DNA of 64,000 bases from Oxytricha trifallax. Taxonomy: Eukaryota; Ciliophora; Spirotrichea; Sporadotrichida; Oxytrichidae. The stretch spans positions 1 through 64,000 of the forward strand of contig ARYC01003589.1 of NCBI GenBank assembly GCA_000711775.1, in the 5' to 3' direction. Position 1 is the stretch's first letter; each line of letters begins with the position of its first letter. Made by a program: the position numbers and the translations under genes. Under the pieces are notes generated by a model that worked only from the letters and a program-made list of their open reading frames with translations, had not been told where the DNA came from and searched no databases. This document shows, piece after piece, positions 1 to 11,500 of the stretch.

Positions 1-703
1 GTGCCAGCTCCTGCATCTATGTTCATCTCGTCTGGCTTTTAGAAATCTTTGAAGAGTCTCTTGCTCAATTCACGCTTTACCTGTGATTTTCTCTCTCTGT
101 TTAATTTGCTGCGCTCTTTCATCAAGTAAATAGCAGTGCCAGGTTTTTCTATAAAGTTAGAAGACTAAGCTTACTAGAGATGAATGGATGCTTCTATAGT
201 TCCTAGAGTCAAGTGTCGCTGATTTTTATTCCCTGCTTCTCTTTTTCTTTAGGAGAGATGCTATTAGCGTTTCTTATGAGCTTCTTAAATTACTTCATTT
301 AAGTACTCAGGTTTCAGAGTTCCAAGGACACCAAAGAAGAAATTTCTCTCTGGCAACTTATACGAGAGTTGCAGCTTTGATGGAAGGTAGAGAGCAACAT
401 CTGGATCATTCATAGCATCATCATAGAGGTTTTTTACTGAGATTTCAGGGTAGTTAGGTATCTCGATCATTCTGATTTCATTAGACTTAAAAGCTTTTTT
501 CTCTTCACTTAGCAATGCTTTTAAGAATGATATTATTGTTCCCTCCTGTGTTGGTAAGAACAATCCAACTATGGTTAATAAGTTAGTTATAAGTGGAAAC
601 ATACCTTGCTATACCAAGTATCTATAAAGATCTTCTCTACTTCGAATTTTCCTATTAAATCTTGAGATTAAATTCTCTTCATTGCATCATTCATAGATTC
701 CAT
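1..703 (-). pseudogene. TBE 22-kDa-type ORF (C-terminus beyond the window)
   Basis: Reading from the ATG at 703 with TAA/TAG as Gln gives MESMNDAMKRI, then EIPNYPEISVKNLYDDAMND, FFFGVLGTLKPEYLNEVIQE and a basic tail ending MNIDAGAG at the window edge. The same motifs occur in the ORF at 44,079-44,856 of the complete TBE, which identifies it. One frame change near 600 separates the N-terminal ~35 residues from the rest, so this copy is probably broken there. The biochemical role of the TBE 22-kDa protein is not known to me. It is divergently placed relative to the kinase ORF, as in the other two elements in this window. Confidence 0.75.
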
Positions 704-1228
704 CTTGCTTCAAGTTTCTACAAATGTTAATGAAATTTAAAATTATGGATATCCATTCTGAATTTACTAAAATCTTACTACTAAATAGGGAGATCCACTT
801 GGAGGTCAACCTGAATCAGATAAATAGATAAAGATGTAGGAACTTTCTCCAAGTTTCAAAGTTTGACTTCCATTTTTATCAAACTTTCTCCATTAAATTG
901 CTCTTCATAATAATTAATTTAATTAAGTGGTGCTTCTAATTTATATAAAACTTAATTGGGAGGTTAAATTATAGTTCAAAACTGTATTAAGTGGTGCATT
1001 AAAAAAATTAAATTTTAAAATTTCCCCTCCTAAATTTACGAGAACAGATTTAGGAGCACCACCTAACTTCCCAAAACACATTTAGGTGCATTTAATGTAT
1101 AAAATGGATGAAATAATACATAAAATTCATACAAGTCAAGTAAGTTGTACTTTCCTTTAAATATTATTGCATATTCTAGCTTTTAATATTTATTTTTTGT
1201 TAATATTTATATTTTATTTATTTTCTTC

Positions 1229-1589
1229 GCCTGACAATCTTTTAAATAATTGTCAGGCCCCCATTTCTTTTTAATGGTTTTAAGTTTAATCAGTATCAGT
1301 TATTTAAAATTTACTTTTTTGATTTACAATATAATTGCTTTTCTTATTTTTCTATTTTTTACTATTAGTTTCCTTTTCAGTTTTGTTAATTCCTTTTGGT
1401 TTTAGATAAAGTCCAAATGGCTTTTATAGGGTGCCTATTTGAATATCTCATATGATATTGATGGACCCTTAATATTTAATAGGGATAATTAGAACAATGT
1501 TCTAAATCCTTTTCTATATCTCTTAATTACTTTTGGAACATAATATCTAAAATTACCTAGCCTGACAATTATTTAAAAGATTGTCAGGC
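1229..1589. mobile_element. 361-bp foldback/MITE-like element nested in the TBE
   Basis: Both ends carry a 30-bp block beginning GCCTGACAAT and ending ATTGTCAGGC (1229-1258 and 1560-1589). The two blocks are reverse complements of each other, and each is itself nearly palindromic, so each end can also form its own hairpin. The ~300 bp between is AT-rich with no ORF. It lies between the 22-kDa and kinase ORFs of the TBE. No clear target-site duplication was found. Confidence 0.7.
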
Positions 1590-2081
1590 CAGATTAGTAT
1601 TTTAAAGATAAACCGAATTCTTTACAACAGCATCTTAACATAATTCTTGGAATCCATAAATCATGATCGAGAATATTTTAAGTTTTAAGAAAATTCGACT
1701 AGCTTCATCAGAAGCCATTAAGATGCATAATAATATGCACAAGAAAAACTTTATTTAACTTGACTTTTATGAAATATCTCAAAATTTTAGAAATATAAAA
1801 CTAATGTCTCTCACTCTGTTCCCATTAGACCTCTCTAAATCTTAAGATGTATTCTTACTAGTGTATAAAGATAGAATTTAAACAGCTTATATAATTATTA
1901 ATAGTATTATAAAATGAGCGGCAACTTACGAAGAAAGCGGCATTGCTTGGCATTAGCCAGCAAAAACTTTCTTTCATGAATCAAAAGAAAATTGAGACTT
2001 GGGATGCATATACCTAGTACGAACCTAAAATTCTCTAACCTTAGGCCTCAGACTTTGAATAACAATTCAATTGTTAAATAG

Positions 2082-3351
2082 AAATGCAGAGCTAAGAAAT
2101 TCAATGCGAAGTTCCAATAAAAATGGTTGAAGAGGAGGAAGAGAAAAAAAAATTAAAGCATTACATTTATGTGAAGAGTGTGAGAAGAAATTCACTTATA
2201 AATCTGCTCTTAAGCGTCATATCTTAGAGTAACATTCTAACAACCCTAAACTCTATCTTAAGCATGATAAGAGAGATGGAAAATAATTTTGCCCTTATTG
2301 CAATAAGCAATATAATCATTCAAGAGATTTAAAAGTTCACCTATAAAACCATCATGGCAAGAAGTTTGAAGTCATAGATCCTGAGACTGGTGAGGTCTTC
2401 CTTCAAAAAAGAAAGCCAAGAGACCCTTTAGAATCCTTGGAACAAAGAGTTAAGAAAGAAAATAAGCTTATCAAAGCAGTGAGAAACCTCCCAGCTTCTG
2501 AGATAGTGAAATCACTCTGAAGATACAAGCACAAAAGCTTCCAATTTTAAATGTAATTGACCTTAAAGAATGTAAGGAAAGTTATCTAATACTCGAGGAC
2601 AAGTTTGAGAAAAAGGTCATAACTGATAAGCAGTTCGCATACAAGATTTATCCATTCAACTACTTTAAATGCGATGACAAGTATCAAAATTTGACAATGA
2701 GTACTAAGCTCTTACTAAAGCAAGGGATAGACAGTGCAGATTTATAATTAAGCTCGATGCAATACTGCTTGCTAAAGATCATGTTGCTTTTCGCCTACCT
2801 CTATATTAAATGACATTAAGACTACATATAAGATTAAAGAATTCCAAAGTAGCTACCCCTTATTCTTACAAATGTTTGCAAAGGCATAGAAGAGCTGCAC
2901 ACTTTAGGGCATGTTCATAGAGACTTGAAGCAAGAGAATATTATGCTTGACTTTTCACCTCTCAGAGTAGTAATAATTGATTTCAATAGATCATAAAGAG
3001 TTGAAGCTTCAGGACTTGGCAACGTTTATGATACTCCTGGATACTTTCCAGAAAGGGAGGACTGGAGAGATTATGATATTAAGTGGGATGTATGGGCTCT
3101 AGCAGCAATTATTGCTGAATGCAATATGCAAAAAATGAATACTATAGCTGTAAGAGAGAGAAAGATTCAAAGCAGAGAATATAGCTATATCTAGACTAGA
3201 ATAAGATAAAAGGTAAAATGAAAGATATGGATGAGCAGATTATCTTAAGACCAAACCACGAGCAGAGCAAACAATAGACTAGATGATCAACTGGATAGGA
3301 GATATCAAATTTCGAAAATTAGCACATGATGCCAAGGTATAGTTTAAGTGA
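2082..3351 (+). pseudogene. TBE 57-kDa-type zinc-finger/protein kinase ORF, frameshifted
   Basis: Seen: two C2H2-type fingers (LCEECEKKFTYKSALKRHI near 2165 and FCPYCNKQYNHSRDLKVHL near 2290), a lysine-rich linker, then a kinase part with VHRDLKQENIML (near 2915), the metal-binding position as IIDFN instead of DFG, and WDVWALA (near 3085). The frame stops at TGA 2518-2520, after which kinase motifs continue in other frames to a stop at 3349-3351. Known: TBEs carry a 57-kDa ORF with zinc-finger and kinase similarity. Inference: this copy is inactive. The start at 2082 is approximate because the N-terminus lies in a frame-shifted, charged stretch. Confidence 0.75.
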
Positions 3352-3497
3352 ATAGTAAAAATAAAACTCCTCTAATACACACTACTATACATAACATTTA
3401 AACATTAAACCCCTACGTAAACCCTGTTAAAACCCTAATAAAGAATGCACTAAAAGTCTACTTTTATCAATCAAAAACTCAATCAAACTAGTGAAAG

Positions 3498-3512
3498 GGT
3501 TTTGGGGTTTTG
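3498..3512 (+). repeat. Telomere-like G4T4 terminus of the partial TBE
   Basis: Reads gggttttggggttttg-like sequence, the G-strand repeat of spirotrich telomeres, and is followed by AAT (3513-3515), the likely ANT target triplet. It marks the right boundary of the element. Confidence 0.8.
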
Positions 3513-3515
3513 AAT

Positions 3516-4277
3516 AATATGATGGACCAAATAATGAAAAACGAGAGTGGAATAAGTGATTCACCATAGAAAACCTCACAAGAATTAAATACCTCCACAA
3601 ACCCAATTAATCTAGTTTAAGATCAACTATACTGAGTAAAATGTAATTTATCGCAAAGATAATTCTTTATATTTTATTATGTAATTGAAATTTAAGTAAT
3701 TAAGTTTAGCAGATGAGTTATTTCAAAGAGGGTCTTAAGTCTCAATAGTAGGAGATGCGAGTTAAGTTACTCAAAGATTTGCACCAACTTATAATTAATA
3801 AAAAATGGTTTTTGTGAGAAATTTATACATCCTTCAATGTATATTGTGAACTCAGATTAAAATCTAATGATGAAAAAAGAAATTATTCATTATAATAGCA
3901 GGTTATTTTTTATGAAATAAATTACGGAGTTTTATTGTATAATCATAATTTTAGATAAACCTCCTCAACAAATTACTGAAAACTCAGCATTACTAATAAC
4001 AATTATTTAGCTATCTTTGGAAAAACTTAGAGATATATATTGTGCCCTCTTCTTGGTTCAAATTATAGCTGAGTTTTTGCATAGACTATCAGTTAACTAC
4101 TAGAATAATAGAAATCTTTAGGAGTTCATTCTTAATAAATTTATTATAAAATATCAAATTGAATGGGGTTAAAACTTTTTAACTTTTATGAAATTAGAGT
4201 ATGATTTCTAAAATAAATTTAGTTTTTAGTTGTCAATTATTCTGACAAAAGAACTGATCACTAATATTCTGAAGTAA
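3516..4277. other. AT-rich spacer between two transposons
   Basis: No gene, repeat or motif recognised. It separates the TBE right end from the left inverted repeat of the diverged element. Confidence 0.5.
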
Positions 4278-4308
4278 TTATAATGGTTGCGTCTGATTAA
4301 AGTATTAA
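4278..4308 (+). repeat. Left 31-bp terminal inverted repeat of the TBE-like element
   Basis: Begins TTATAATGGTTGCGTCTGAT and is an exact reverse complement of 8276-8306. It sits just beyond the stop of the kinase ORF. Confidence 0.88.
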
Positions 4309-4321
4309 ATAAATTAATTAT

Positions 4322-5750
4322 TCATAACTTCATAACTTATTAATTAAAAACAAACATTAGGTCTCTTACTACTAGAGTTTGGTCTTTATCTATAAATATT
4401 CTGCAAAATAATTCATTAAGTTGTGTATCAAATTTTTCATCTTCAAATATCATTAGCAAGAATTCTTCGAATTCGAATTTTCTTTACATTATTAGTTAAA
4501 AAAACTCTCTACCAACTTGACATTCAAGTAACCAAGGCTATAAATATCCCAAAATTTTGACCCGCTTTTTAATTATAATTATGAGTTTATATATGGGTTG
4601 CTGGTGTTTGGTTTAGAGTTTGAAGATCTTTTGATCTTATAGTATATTTATATGTCCCAATAAATATTTGGAAATCTGGATCAGTTTGAATATAGATATT
4701 TTCTGGTTTCAAATCTCTATGCACTATTCCCATTTCATGAAGTTCGTCTACACTTTGTAATAATCCCATTATTGATAGCTCTAATTGTTATTAATTATTT
4801 TTATTATTCATTAGGTATCTCAAGTCATGGTCATAACTTCTTGTTACTAAAGTAATTTTATCTTCCTAAAAAGCAACTGCATTTATCTAATTTTAATAAT
4901 TTTGCTCAATCTTTTATAATAAAGTAGATTTTTGAACTCGTTCCAAATATCATCAAGGAGCTTTTGATTATTAATTAAATTTTCAATTTTATATTTTCTA
5001 CTATATTTATTTTTCCCCAGAGAGTAATACTCTGATGTTGAAGATCCTTCAATTAATAATTTGAAATTTCTTGATATTAATATAATTGACATTATTTCTG
5101 GGAAGAGGCATTCAGTCATAATCCTACATTATTTATTATAATCAGTTCTAGTTTTCATCATTTATTTAAATTGTTCTTCCAAGTCGAAATCTTTTAAATT
5201 TAGTTCTATTCCGTTTTAATCAAATATTTACAGTTCTTTGTACTTAATTAAATGTAGTTTGAATTATTCGAAATAATTTATGGCATAGTATTCATCGTTT
5301 TTATTTTGAAAATCCTGATACAGCTCCAGCATCTTTATCTTGCCCTTAAATATGAACTAAAATAATAATTTAATAATTTTTAATTTTACCTTGGGCTTTA
5401 CATTTATCATTTTTAATTAGTTCAAATTATGAACAAAGTAATGATCTATTAATTATTGTCTTTGTTGGCAAGGTTAGAAGTCACAGCCATCGACATTGCA
5501 CTTGTATAAATTGTTTACTTTTTATAATCTCTAATGTTTTTGCTAGATTTAATCATGCCTTTCTTTATCTTTATAGAAAGACTTATGAGTAAATATTCTG
5601 TTGCATTTTTCACACTTGATCAAGTATTTAGGTTTTTGTTTTTAATTCGAGTCATATTTATTTTATTAGCACCATTATTAGAATTTCTCTTCAGTGAACT
5701 TGAGCTCTTCAATGCCTTCAAAGGAGTTGTTTTTGGTTTTCTATTGTAAT
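4322..5750 (-). pseudogene. Zinc-finger/protein kinase ORF of the TBE-like element
   Basis: On the minus strand the order is: a C2H2 finger LIKCEKCNRIFTHKSFYKD with following His (near 5620), a second finger YKCNVDGCDF...DHYFVHN (near 5500), a charged region from MLELYQDFQNKNDEYY (near 5330), then a kinase domain with DKITLVTRSYDHDLRYLMN (near 4850), MGIVHRDLKPENIYI (near 4725) and WDIYSLGYL (near 4550). The last block reads to TGA at 4322-4324. This is the domain plan of the TBE 57-kDa protein. Frame changes near 4890, 4680 and 4540 break the ORF. The catalytic-loop HRDLKPEN is kept; the DFG region is obscured by a frameshift. Transcribed away from the 22-kDa-type ORF. Confidence 0.72.
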
Positions 5751-6552
5751 ATACGCTAATATTATTCTGTGAACTTTACCATTTTTGCTTAACGATTTAC
5801 ACTCTGATTAAGATTGATTTTGATAGTTTTAATGATTATTAAAAATAAAATTAATTAATTTATTATTATTATTTAAAAATTCCTCGAGAGACACTGTTTT
5901 GTGACTCTGTATCGAGAGTCATTGTTTAATAATATTGTATTTTTATTTCTTATAATTTAGTAAATAATTGATAGTTTTGTTAGAGAATCATTTCACTTCA
6001 TTTATAAATAATTTAAACAAGAAAGTTTGCTGAAATTTCTTTTTATCATGATATCTCAGCAAAAAAAAGTATAATATTTTAGTAAAAATATACGAGGACG
6101 AATTAAAGAAGTTGAGACTTTTACGTAAGGCATTATAATTATTTAGATTCCTGATTTGATAAAATAAAAAAGTCAATAAGCTTACAAATTCTTATCAAAT
6201 ATTAATACGATTAAACTTAGACTTAACAATAACCTTAGAATTTTATCTTGAATCATGAACTTATGATTAAGTTTATTTATCACCACAAATAATAATTAAT
6301 ATAATTCTTAGTAAGTTAATTATAATTATTAAAAGAATTATAAAGTTTTTATATATTTTGGTTGAAATTCAACAAGATTAGTTATGAATTCTTAAATACA
6401 GCCTTATACCACTTAAATTATTGACTTAAGATTGTTAAAAGGAAAATTATCATCCAAGGATGACTGGTATAATTTTCTTAAATACCATAGTAATTTTTTA
6501 TTTATTTTGAAATTTTAATATAGAGGGATATAATTTGCCATAATACAAGAAC

Positions 6553-7150
6553 ATGACAATGAGATTCATTAAAGACTTTTTACAAGGCAACAAAATGTTA
6601 ATCAAACAAAAAGATTTAATTATAATAGAGGTCCCTCCTTACCCCGAATTAAAAATTGAAAATATTTTTAATTAAATTAAAACAGATGCTAGCATTATGA
6701 GACATCTTAACTACTATAGTGATTCCAAGACTCAAATTGAAAGAGAATTCTTTTTTAGGGTTGTTGGTACTTTAGCATCTTAGTATTTAACTGATCTCGT
6801 TAAGGAGTAAAATAAAATCAGGAATCAGTAATAGGTTGATGAATCTCAAAAATAAGCAATAGCAATACGAGATGAAATATATAATGCAATAGTGGATGAA
6901 CCTTATTTTTCAAGTAATTTATTTATTTTTAATTTATATTATTTATAGGATAAAAGGGTAAAGCATTATCAATGCTGAAAGTACAATCCAAGTCAAGGAA
7001 ATAACTAACAAAAAAAAGAAAGACTTTTGATTTACAAAAAAAATATGAAAATCAAGAAGAGGAGAAAATGGTTTATTAGTAAAATTAGACCTCAACTACG
7101 TCCACCTAAGAGAATGCTAAGAAGTTTTAATTTAATTTATGATTTGTTAA
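6553..7150 (+). pseudogene. 22-kDa-type ORF of the TBE-like element
   Basis: From ATG 6553: KDLIIIEVPPYPELKIENIF, REFFFRVVGTLASQYLTDLV, then TGA at 6976-6978. A lysine/arginine-rich tail (SKSRKQLTKKRKTFDLQKKY) continues in another frame to about 7150. The core aligns with the TBE 22-kDa ORF (EIPNYPEISVKNLY, RNFFFGVLGTLKPEYL) and the basic tail parallels KLHRERKSRTKYEVSKRL. So the family is recognisable although most residues differ. Function unknown. One frameshift near 6975 separates core and tail. Confidence 0.7.
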
Positions 7151-7216
7151 AATGTTATAAAATAATTAAATTTAATCTTTAATTTCAAACATAAAAGTAG
7201 TCAAGTATAAATTAAT

Positions 7217-8238
7217 TCATGATTCTATATTATCTATTGATAATATTTTTTATTTACTGGTGTGATACTGATAATATCGAGTCTTCTATTATTCTTTTAT
7301 GCCTTCTATTAGTAATTTGAAGTCAAATTTTTACAATTATTTTCTATAACGTGACTTGACTATTGAAAATACATTTTCAATTCCATTCCATGATATTAAG
7401 AAGAATATGGGGCATTGAATATAATTTTCCAATTATATTCCCGAGCTTTATCTTGACCTTCCCTTGACATATGAATCTTCAGATTATCCATAAATAAGCA
7501 TAATTATTATTACTGATTAAATAGTCTTAGTTCTTCAAGTGAGGCAAGAAAGTCACTCTTTTATATAGATTTTAAATTTAATTTGAAAAGTTCCAATCCT
7601 GTTTATTCACTAATAAATACTATTGCCGAGAATGTGTTTAGTTTTATTCCTTGTTATTCAAGATATATATTTTAGTAGCTCTATGACCAAGCTTTGTATT
7701 TTTAAGAATAAAGTTTAAAAACCACCTCATCAACTTATACAATTTTAACATTGTTTTATTTAAAGTTTAAAAGTTTTTAAAATTGAAGTTGTCTTTGTTC
7801 ATTTATTTGTTAATATTTATTAGTGGTTAAGTGGTAGGTTTTCCTCACCTGCTTATATTTTATTCCATAAAGTTATAGAATATTTCTTGCAGCTGAATAT
7901 TTCAATTCTGAATCTGGAAATTATTATTTATATAATTTTAGTCTATCCCTTAGTGAGAGGTGCTACTGGAGCTGAAGCTAATTTTAATCAATCAAAAAGT
8001 CTGATTAATCTTGTGACAATTATTAATCTACCCTAAGTTTTACTTCCTAATCCATTAGCTGAAATGGGTGTTTTTTAACACATATCTTTCTTATAATATT
8101 CTTAGATACTTTTGTAATTTTAGAGATTTATTGGTATGTGCTAAATACTCAACATTTTGATAATGGTTTGATGGTGTGAAACCTGAGCAACAATATAACT
8201 TTAATTATATTGAAAGTAAGTTTAGGGCAAGACTCCAT
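7217..8238 (-). CDS. Tc1/mariner-type DDE transposase of the TBE-like element
   Basis: Seen on the minus strand: VQVDEVVFKLYSQKYKAWSQ (first Asp), LFMDNLKIHMSREGQDKARE (second Asp), FNAPYSSQYHG followed by IENVFSIVKSRYRK (Glu). Spacing between the second Asp and the Glu is 34 residues, the Tc1 D34E pattern. The TBE transposase at 43,014 has the same signature (HADEAVFTF, FVDNLSVHK, FNVPYSPQFNGIEFYWGI) but differs at most positions. One frame change lies between YHG and IEN (near 7390). The stop is TGA 7217-7219; the start at 8238 is a guess because the N-terminal third is poorly conserved. Inference: it catalysed movement of this element. Confidence 0.75.
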
Positions 8239-8275
8239 TTATGATGTTAAGAGTTTATTAACAATTTATTAATAA

Positions 8276-8306
8276 TTAATACTTTAATCAGACGCAACCA
8301 TTATAA
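8276..8306 (-). repeat. Right 31-bp terminal inverted repeat of the TBE-like element
   Basis: Exact reverse complement of 4278-4308 (the gcgtctgattaaag core appears here as ctttaatcagacgc). It closes the element next to the transposase N-terminus. Confidence 0.88.
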
Positions 8307-8569
8307 ATGTTCAACTCCTAATTTCCATGTTCCTGCTTACAATTACAAGACTTCTAATATTATTATATTTTAATTATAAAAATCAATGTAATAACTTTTC
8401 AATTCTTATAATAAAATTTAGTATTCTAAAAAAATTTAACTATAAACATTGAAATTAATAAAAAAAAGCAAAAGTATGTCTTATCAAATCTTTTTAAAAA
8501 AATAAAATTTATTATAGTATAAATTAAAGACGACAAATGCGGTATTTCGTATATATCAAACTTTCATCT

Positions 8570-11500
8570 TAAATAAGAGTTTGTTGCTTGATCAGATAGA
8601 GCCCACCCTCTACATCTCAGCTGTGCTTAACGGCATAGATGTCGAGAAAGATCCCAGGAATTTGGTTATCACTTATGACTTGATCTATTTCATTCTCAGA
8701 AATTATGCAGCCAATAAATTATATGTTTTACATGTAATTTAAAACTTCAACTGAATGTACTTATTAAATGTTACCAATTAGGATAATGTGAAATTAATAG
8801 AACCTTTTATCGATGAGCTATTTGATAAGGTCTCATGCTATTTCCCAATAAACTTTGAGCCTCCCAAAGATGAAAAGTATAAAATATCTCCTGAACATCT
8901 ATAATTAAATTTTAAATACTAATTGGACATAAATTATAGTCTAGTTCTTTAAGTGTTTTGATTTTTATAAAATTGTTATAAAAAAGAAGTTGAACAGGTG
9001 TTTCACTGCCACCCCACTTTTCCAGAGATATTCTTTCCCCTTTATTTTGGATAAACTCAATTCCCCTTAGGTGGACACTAAGCAAGAGTGTTTCGTACTT
9101 CTTAAGAAAATTATTGAATCTTATGATCAAATTATTATAAATATATTATATAAAAATACCTCATTTTTCACTCTAATATTACTATAATAGTATATTATAT
9201 TCAAATGATTTAACTGTAAATTATAAAAACAAATTGACTTTATTGAATGCATTTTTCGAGTAAATTTTGTTGATCACAGCTAGGATAAAATTTAAAGTAG
9301 AAAATACCAAAACCACTTAACAGTGGCGTTGAATCAAACTATGAATGAGTACTTTAACAGTTATGATGAAGAGATGCAAGAACTCACCTCATAAAATATT
9401 TGCGCAATTCTTAAGACAATTCATGAAAATACCAATAAGGGGATCAATTTATTAGTAATGCTTATATATTCTTTTGCTAATTAATAAAGTTATAAAAAAT
9501 GTTTAATAATTACTATATTTTATAAATTAGATAACTTTAAGTCACATTGCTTAAGATTTCGAGGATGTCATAAAGAAATGTTTGAACTATATCGATGAGA
9601 ATCCAGATTATGTTATTATTTTTTAATTGAATTACATTTTATAATTATTAACCTATAAATATTAAGATTTTAATTTATATTTGAATCAATCAACGCTTTT
9701 CTATCGAGTGCCCTTATTTCAGTAATTAAATAATTTAATATTTTAAATTTCTTATTGAGTATAGCTGTTTAGAGCAACTAACTTCAAGAAATTATTCTAA
9801 ATTAATTCTTGAAAAATCATGTAAGTTATGGAAAAAATAGTGATATATAAAGTTAACCTTATTTCATTTTGCATTATATAGTTCAAACTCTTTTCTATAG
9901 ATTCTAATCACTTTGAAAGCAGAGTAAGAGTCATTCTTATCGAATGGCAGTGCTAAATCAATTCCCAGAATTTCAGCATACATCTAAATAATGATCAATT
10001 TGTTTGATAAAATTAGTGGGTAGTCCATATAAGATTCAGCTTCGAAGTTCATTACAGATGAGAGTATCAAAATAATTATAATGAGTCCAAGTAATTATGC
10101 TAATTTAAATATTGAGCATTTTAAGTATCAATTTTCAGATTTTCCACTTGGTAGATTAAAGCTTCGATTTGATAAAAGTCTAACCTGTTTTATTTGAAAA
10201 AGGCCTGAAGCTCCTCGCATCTCTTACAAAGTTTAAGAAGTTCTCTGAAATATTCAATATCACCACTAATTAATAAAATTTACAGTAAAATGATGTGGAC
10301 ATGGATGGTGAATTAGATAGAAGTTAGTCTAATAAGTTTAGCAAATATATCTTGAAACTGAGGGATATCATATTGTAAAGTGAACTTTAAACTTCCTAAT
10401 AGTAAAGTTTAAATGGCATTATTATCGAATAGTTGCAAGTAATTAAAAAAGCTAACCAAAGATGCAGGGATATTGTCAATCAAAGCTTTAGTCCAATTAT
10501 TAGTTAAATCTACTAATCGAATTCAATTTAGGGACTTAATCAGAAATCAATATATCAACTCTTAGGTACTCTTCTTGATGACTATCAAATTGCAAGATTG
10601 AGTCTTGAAATTATTAACAATAATTTATAAGATTTTATGTCAGATTAAAAATTCTAAGAGCTTTATCAAAACCTCAAGCTAGCTGTGTAGAATTTTAAGT
10701 CTAGTGATAAAGAATAAACATCAGATTATTAAGAAGTGATATCTTAAAGTTTAAAAAAAATGCTTGAGTAATCGTTTGATAGCTCTCTGGAAAACTCTAA
10801 GTTAGTAATAGACTTCACAAACTTACTTTTAATAAAGTTAGATGACAGTCAAATAACTCAAACATTGCTGAAACTCTTAAGTGCTCATGCTTATAAGTAG
10901 AATGGATACTACCATCTTAACTTAATTAAGAGCATTTTAAGAAAGAGAAAAATCAATATGAATCAAATTGTATCTAGCTAGGAGTTAAAAGAATTCTTAA
11001 TGACCTCTCAAGATTCATAAACCTTGAAACAGTTTTCCAAAATAATCTTCCTCACAATCTTGAAATCTGAGAAGAAGATTGATGAAAGTTTTCTCTCAAT
11101 GTTCATCGGACCTTAAAATTAAACAAACGTGCATATGCTTCTCTAGCTATAAATAATTGCAGCGCTTATAGTAAGAGGTGATACTTTGGGTTACAACATA
11201 CTTAAAGCTTTAATAAAGTCCTCAGAAAATCTCCCTGAAATTGTTAAGGACTATGACCATACTATTACGAAACCACACTTAGATAAGTACACAAAGGAAC
11301 AAGGTTTTTAGGTGAATAAACTATACCCTTAGAGATTTTTCAGCACTATCTATTAAACTTGTTTGGAGTTATATCATAAAAGGAGACTAAATCGTTTGGA
11401 ATACAGCTCATAATGCAGACTTGTAAAATTCTGTAACTTTAATAGTTATATGATAAGATATAAGAGTAGCTGCCAATTGCAGTCGAAGCATTAAAATTGA

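Larger units (their letters stand above)
1..3512 (+). mobile_element. Partial, decayed TBE (telomere-bearing element) transposon
   Basis: Seen: the right end is a G4T4-type terminus (ggggttttggggttttg is the matching end of the complete copy) immediately followed by AAT at 3513-3515, the same terminal structure and target triplet as the complete TBE at 42,933-46,865. Inside lie the 22-kDa-type ORF on the minus strand and the zinc-finger/kinase ORF on the plus strand, in the canonical TBE order. The transposase gene and left end would lie before position 1. Known: TBEs are Tc1/mariner-superfamily transposons of Oxytricha germline DNA, eliminated during macronuclear development. Odd: frameshifts break the kinase ORF, the ITR next to the telomeric tip differs from that of the 42.9-kb copy, and a foldback element is nested at 1229-1589. 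Inference: an old copy of a different TBE subfamily. Confidence 0.88.
4278..8306 (-). mobile_element. Diverged TBE-like transposon without telomeric ends (~4.03 kb)
   Basis: Seen: identical 31-bp inverted repeats at 4278-4308 and 8276-8306. Between them, in the mirror orientation of a TBE, are a zinc-finger/kinase ORF (minus, 4322-5750), a 22-kDa-type ORF (plus, 6553-7150) and a DDE transposase ORF (minus, 7217-8238). Gene content, order, head-to-head arrangement and total length (~4 kb) match the complete TBE at 42,933. The proteins are only distantly similar to it and the ends contain no G4T4 repeat. Inference: a separate branch of the TBE group. The termini are TTATAA-palindromic, so TA or a longer duplication cannot be told apart. 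Several frameshifts suggest this copy is old. Confidence 0.82.

Noticed and set aside
5534-5749. Plus-strand hydrophobic open frame of 71 codons
   Set aside because: The opposite strand carries the zinc fingers of the TBE-like element; the hydrophobic frame is their complement.
8912-9130. Minus-strand open frame of 72 codons
   Set aside because: The plus strand here encodes MMS19 (FTATPLFQRY...KLNSPQVDTKQECFVL), so the minus frame is a shadow.
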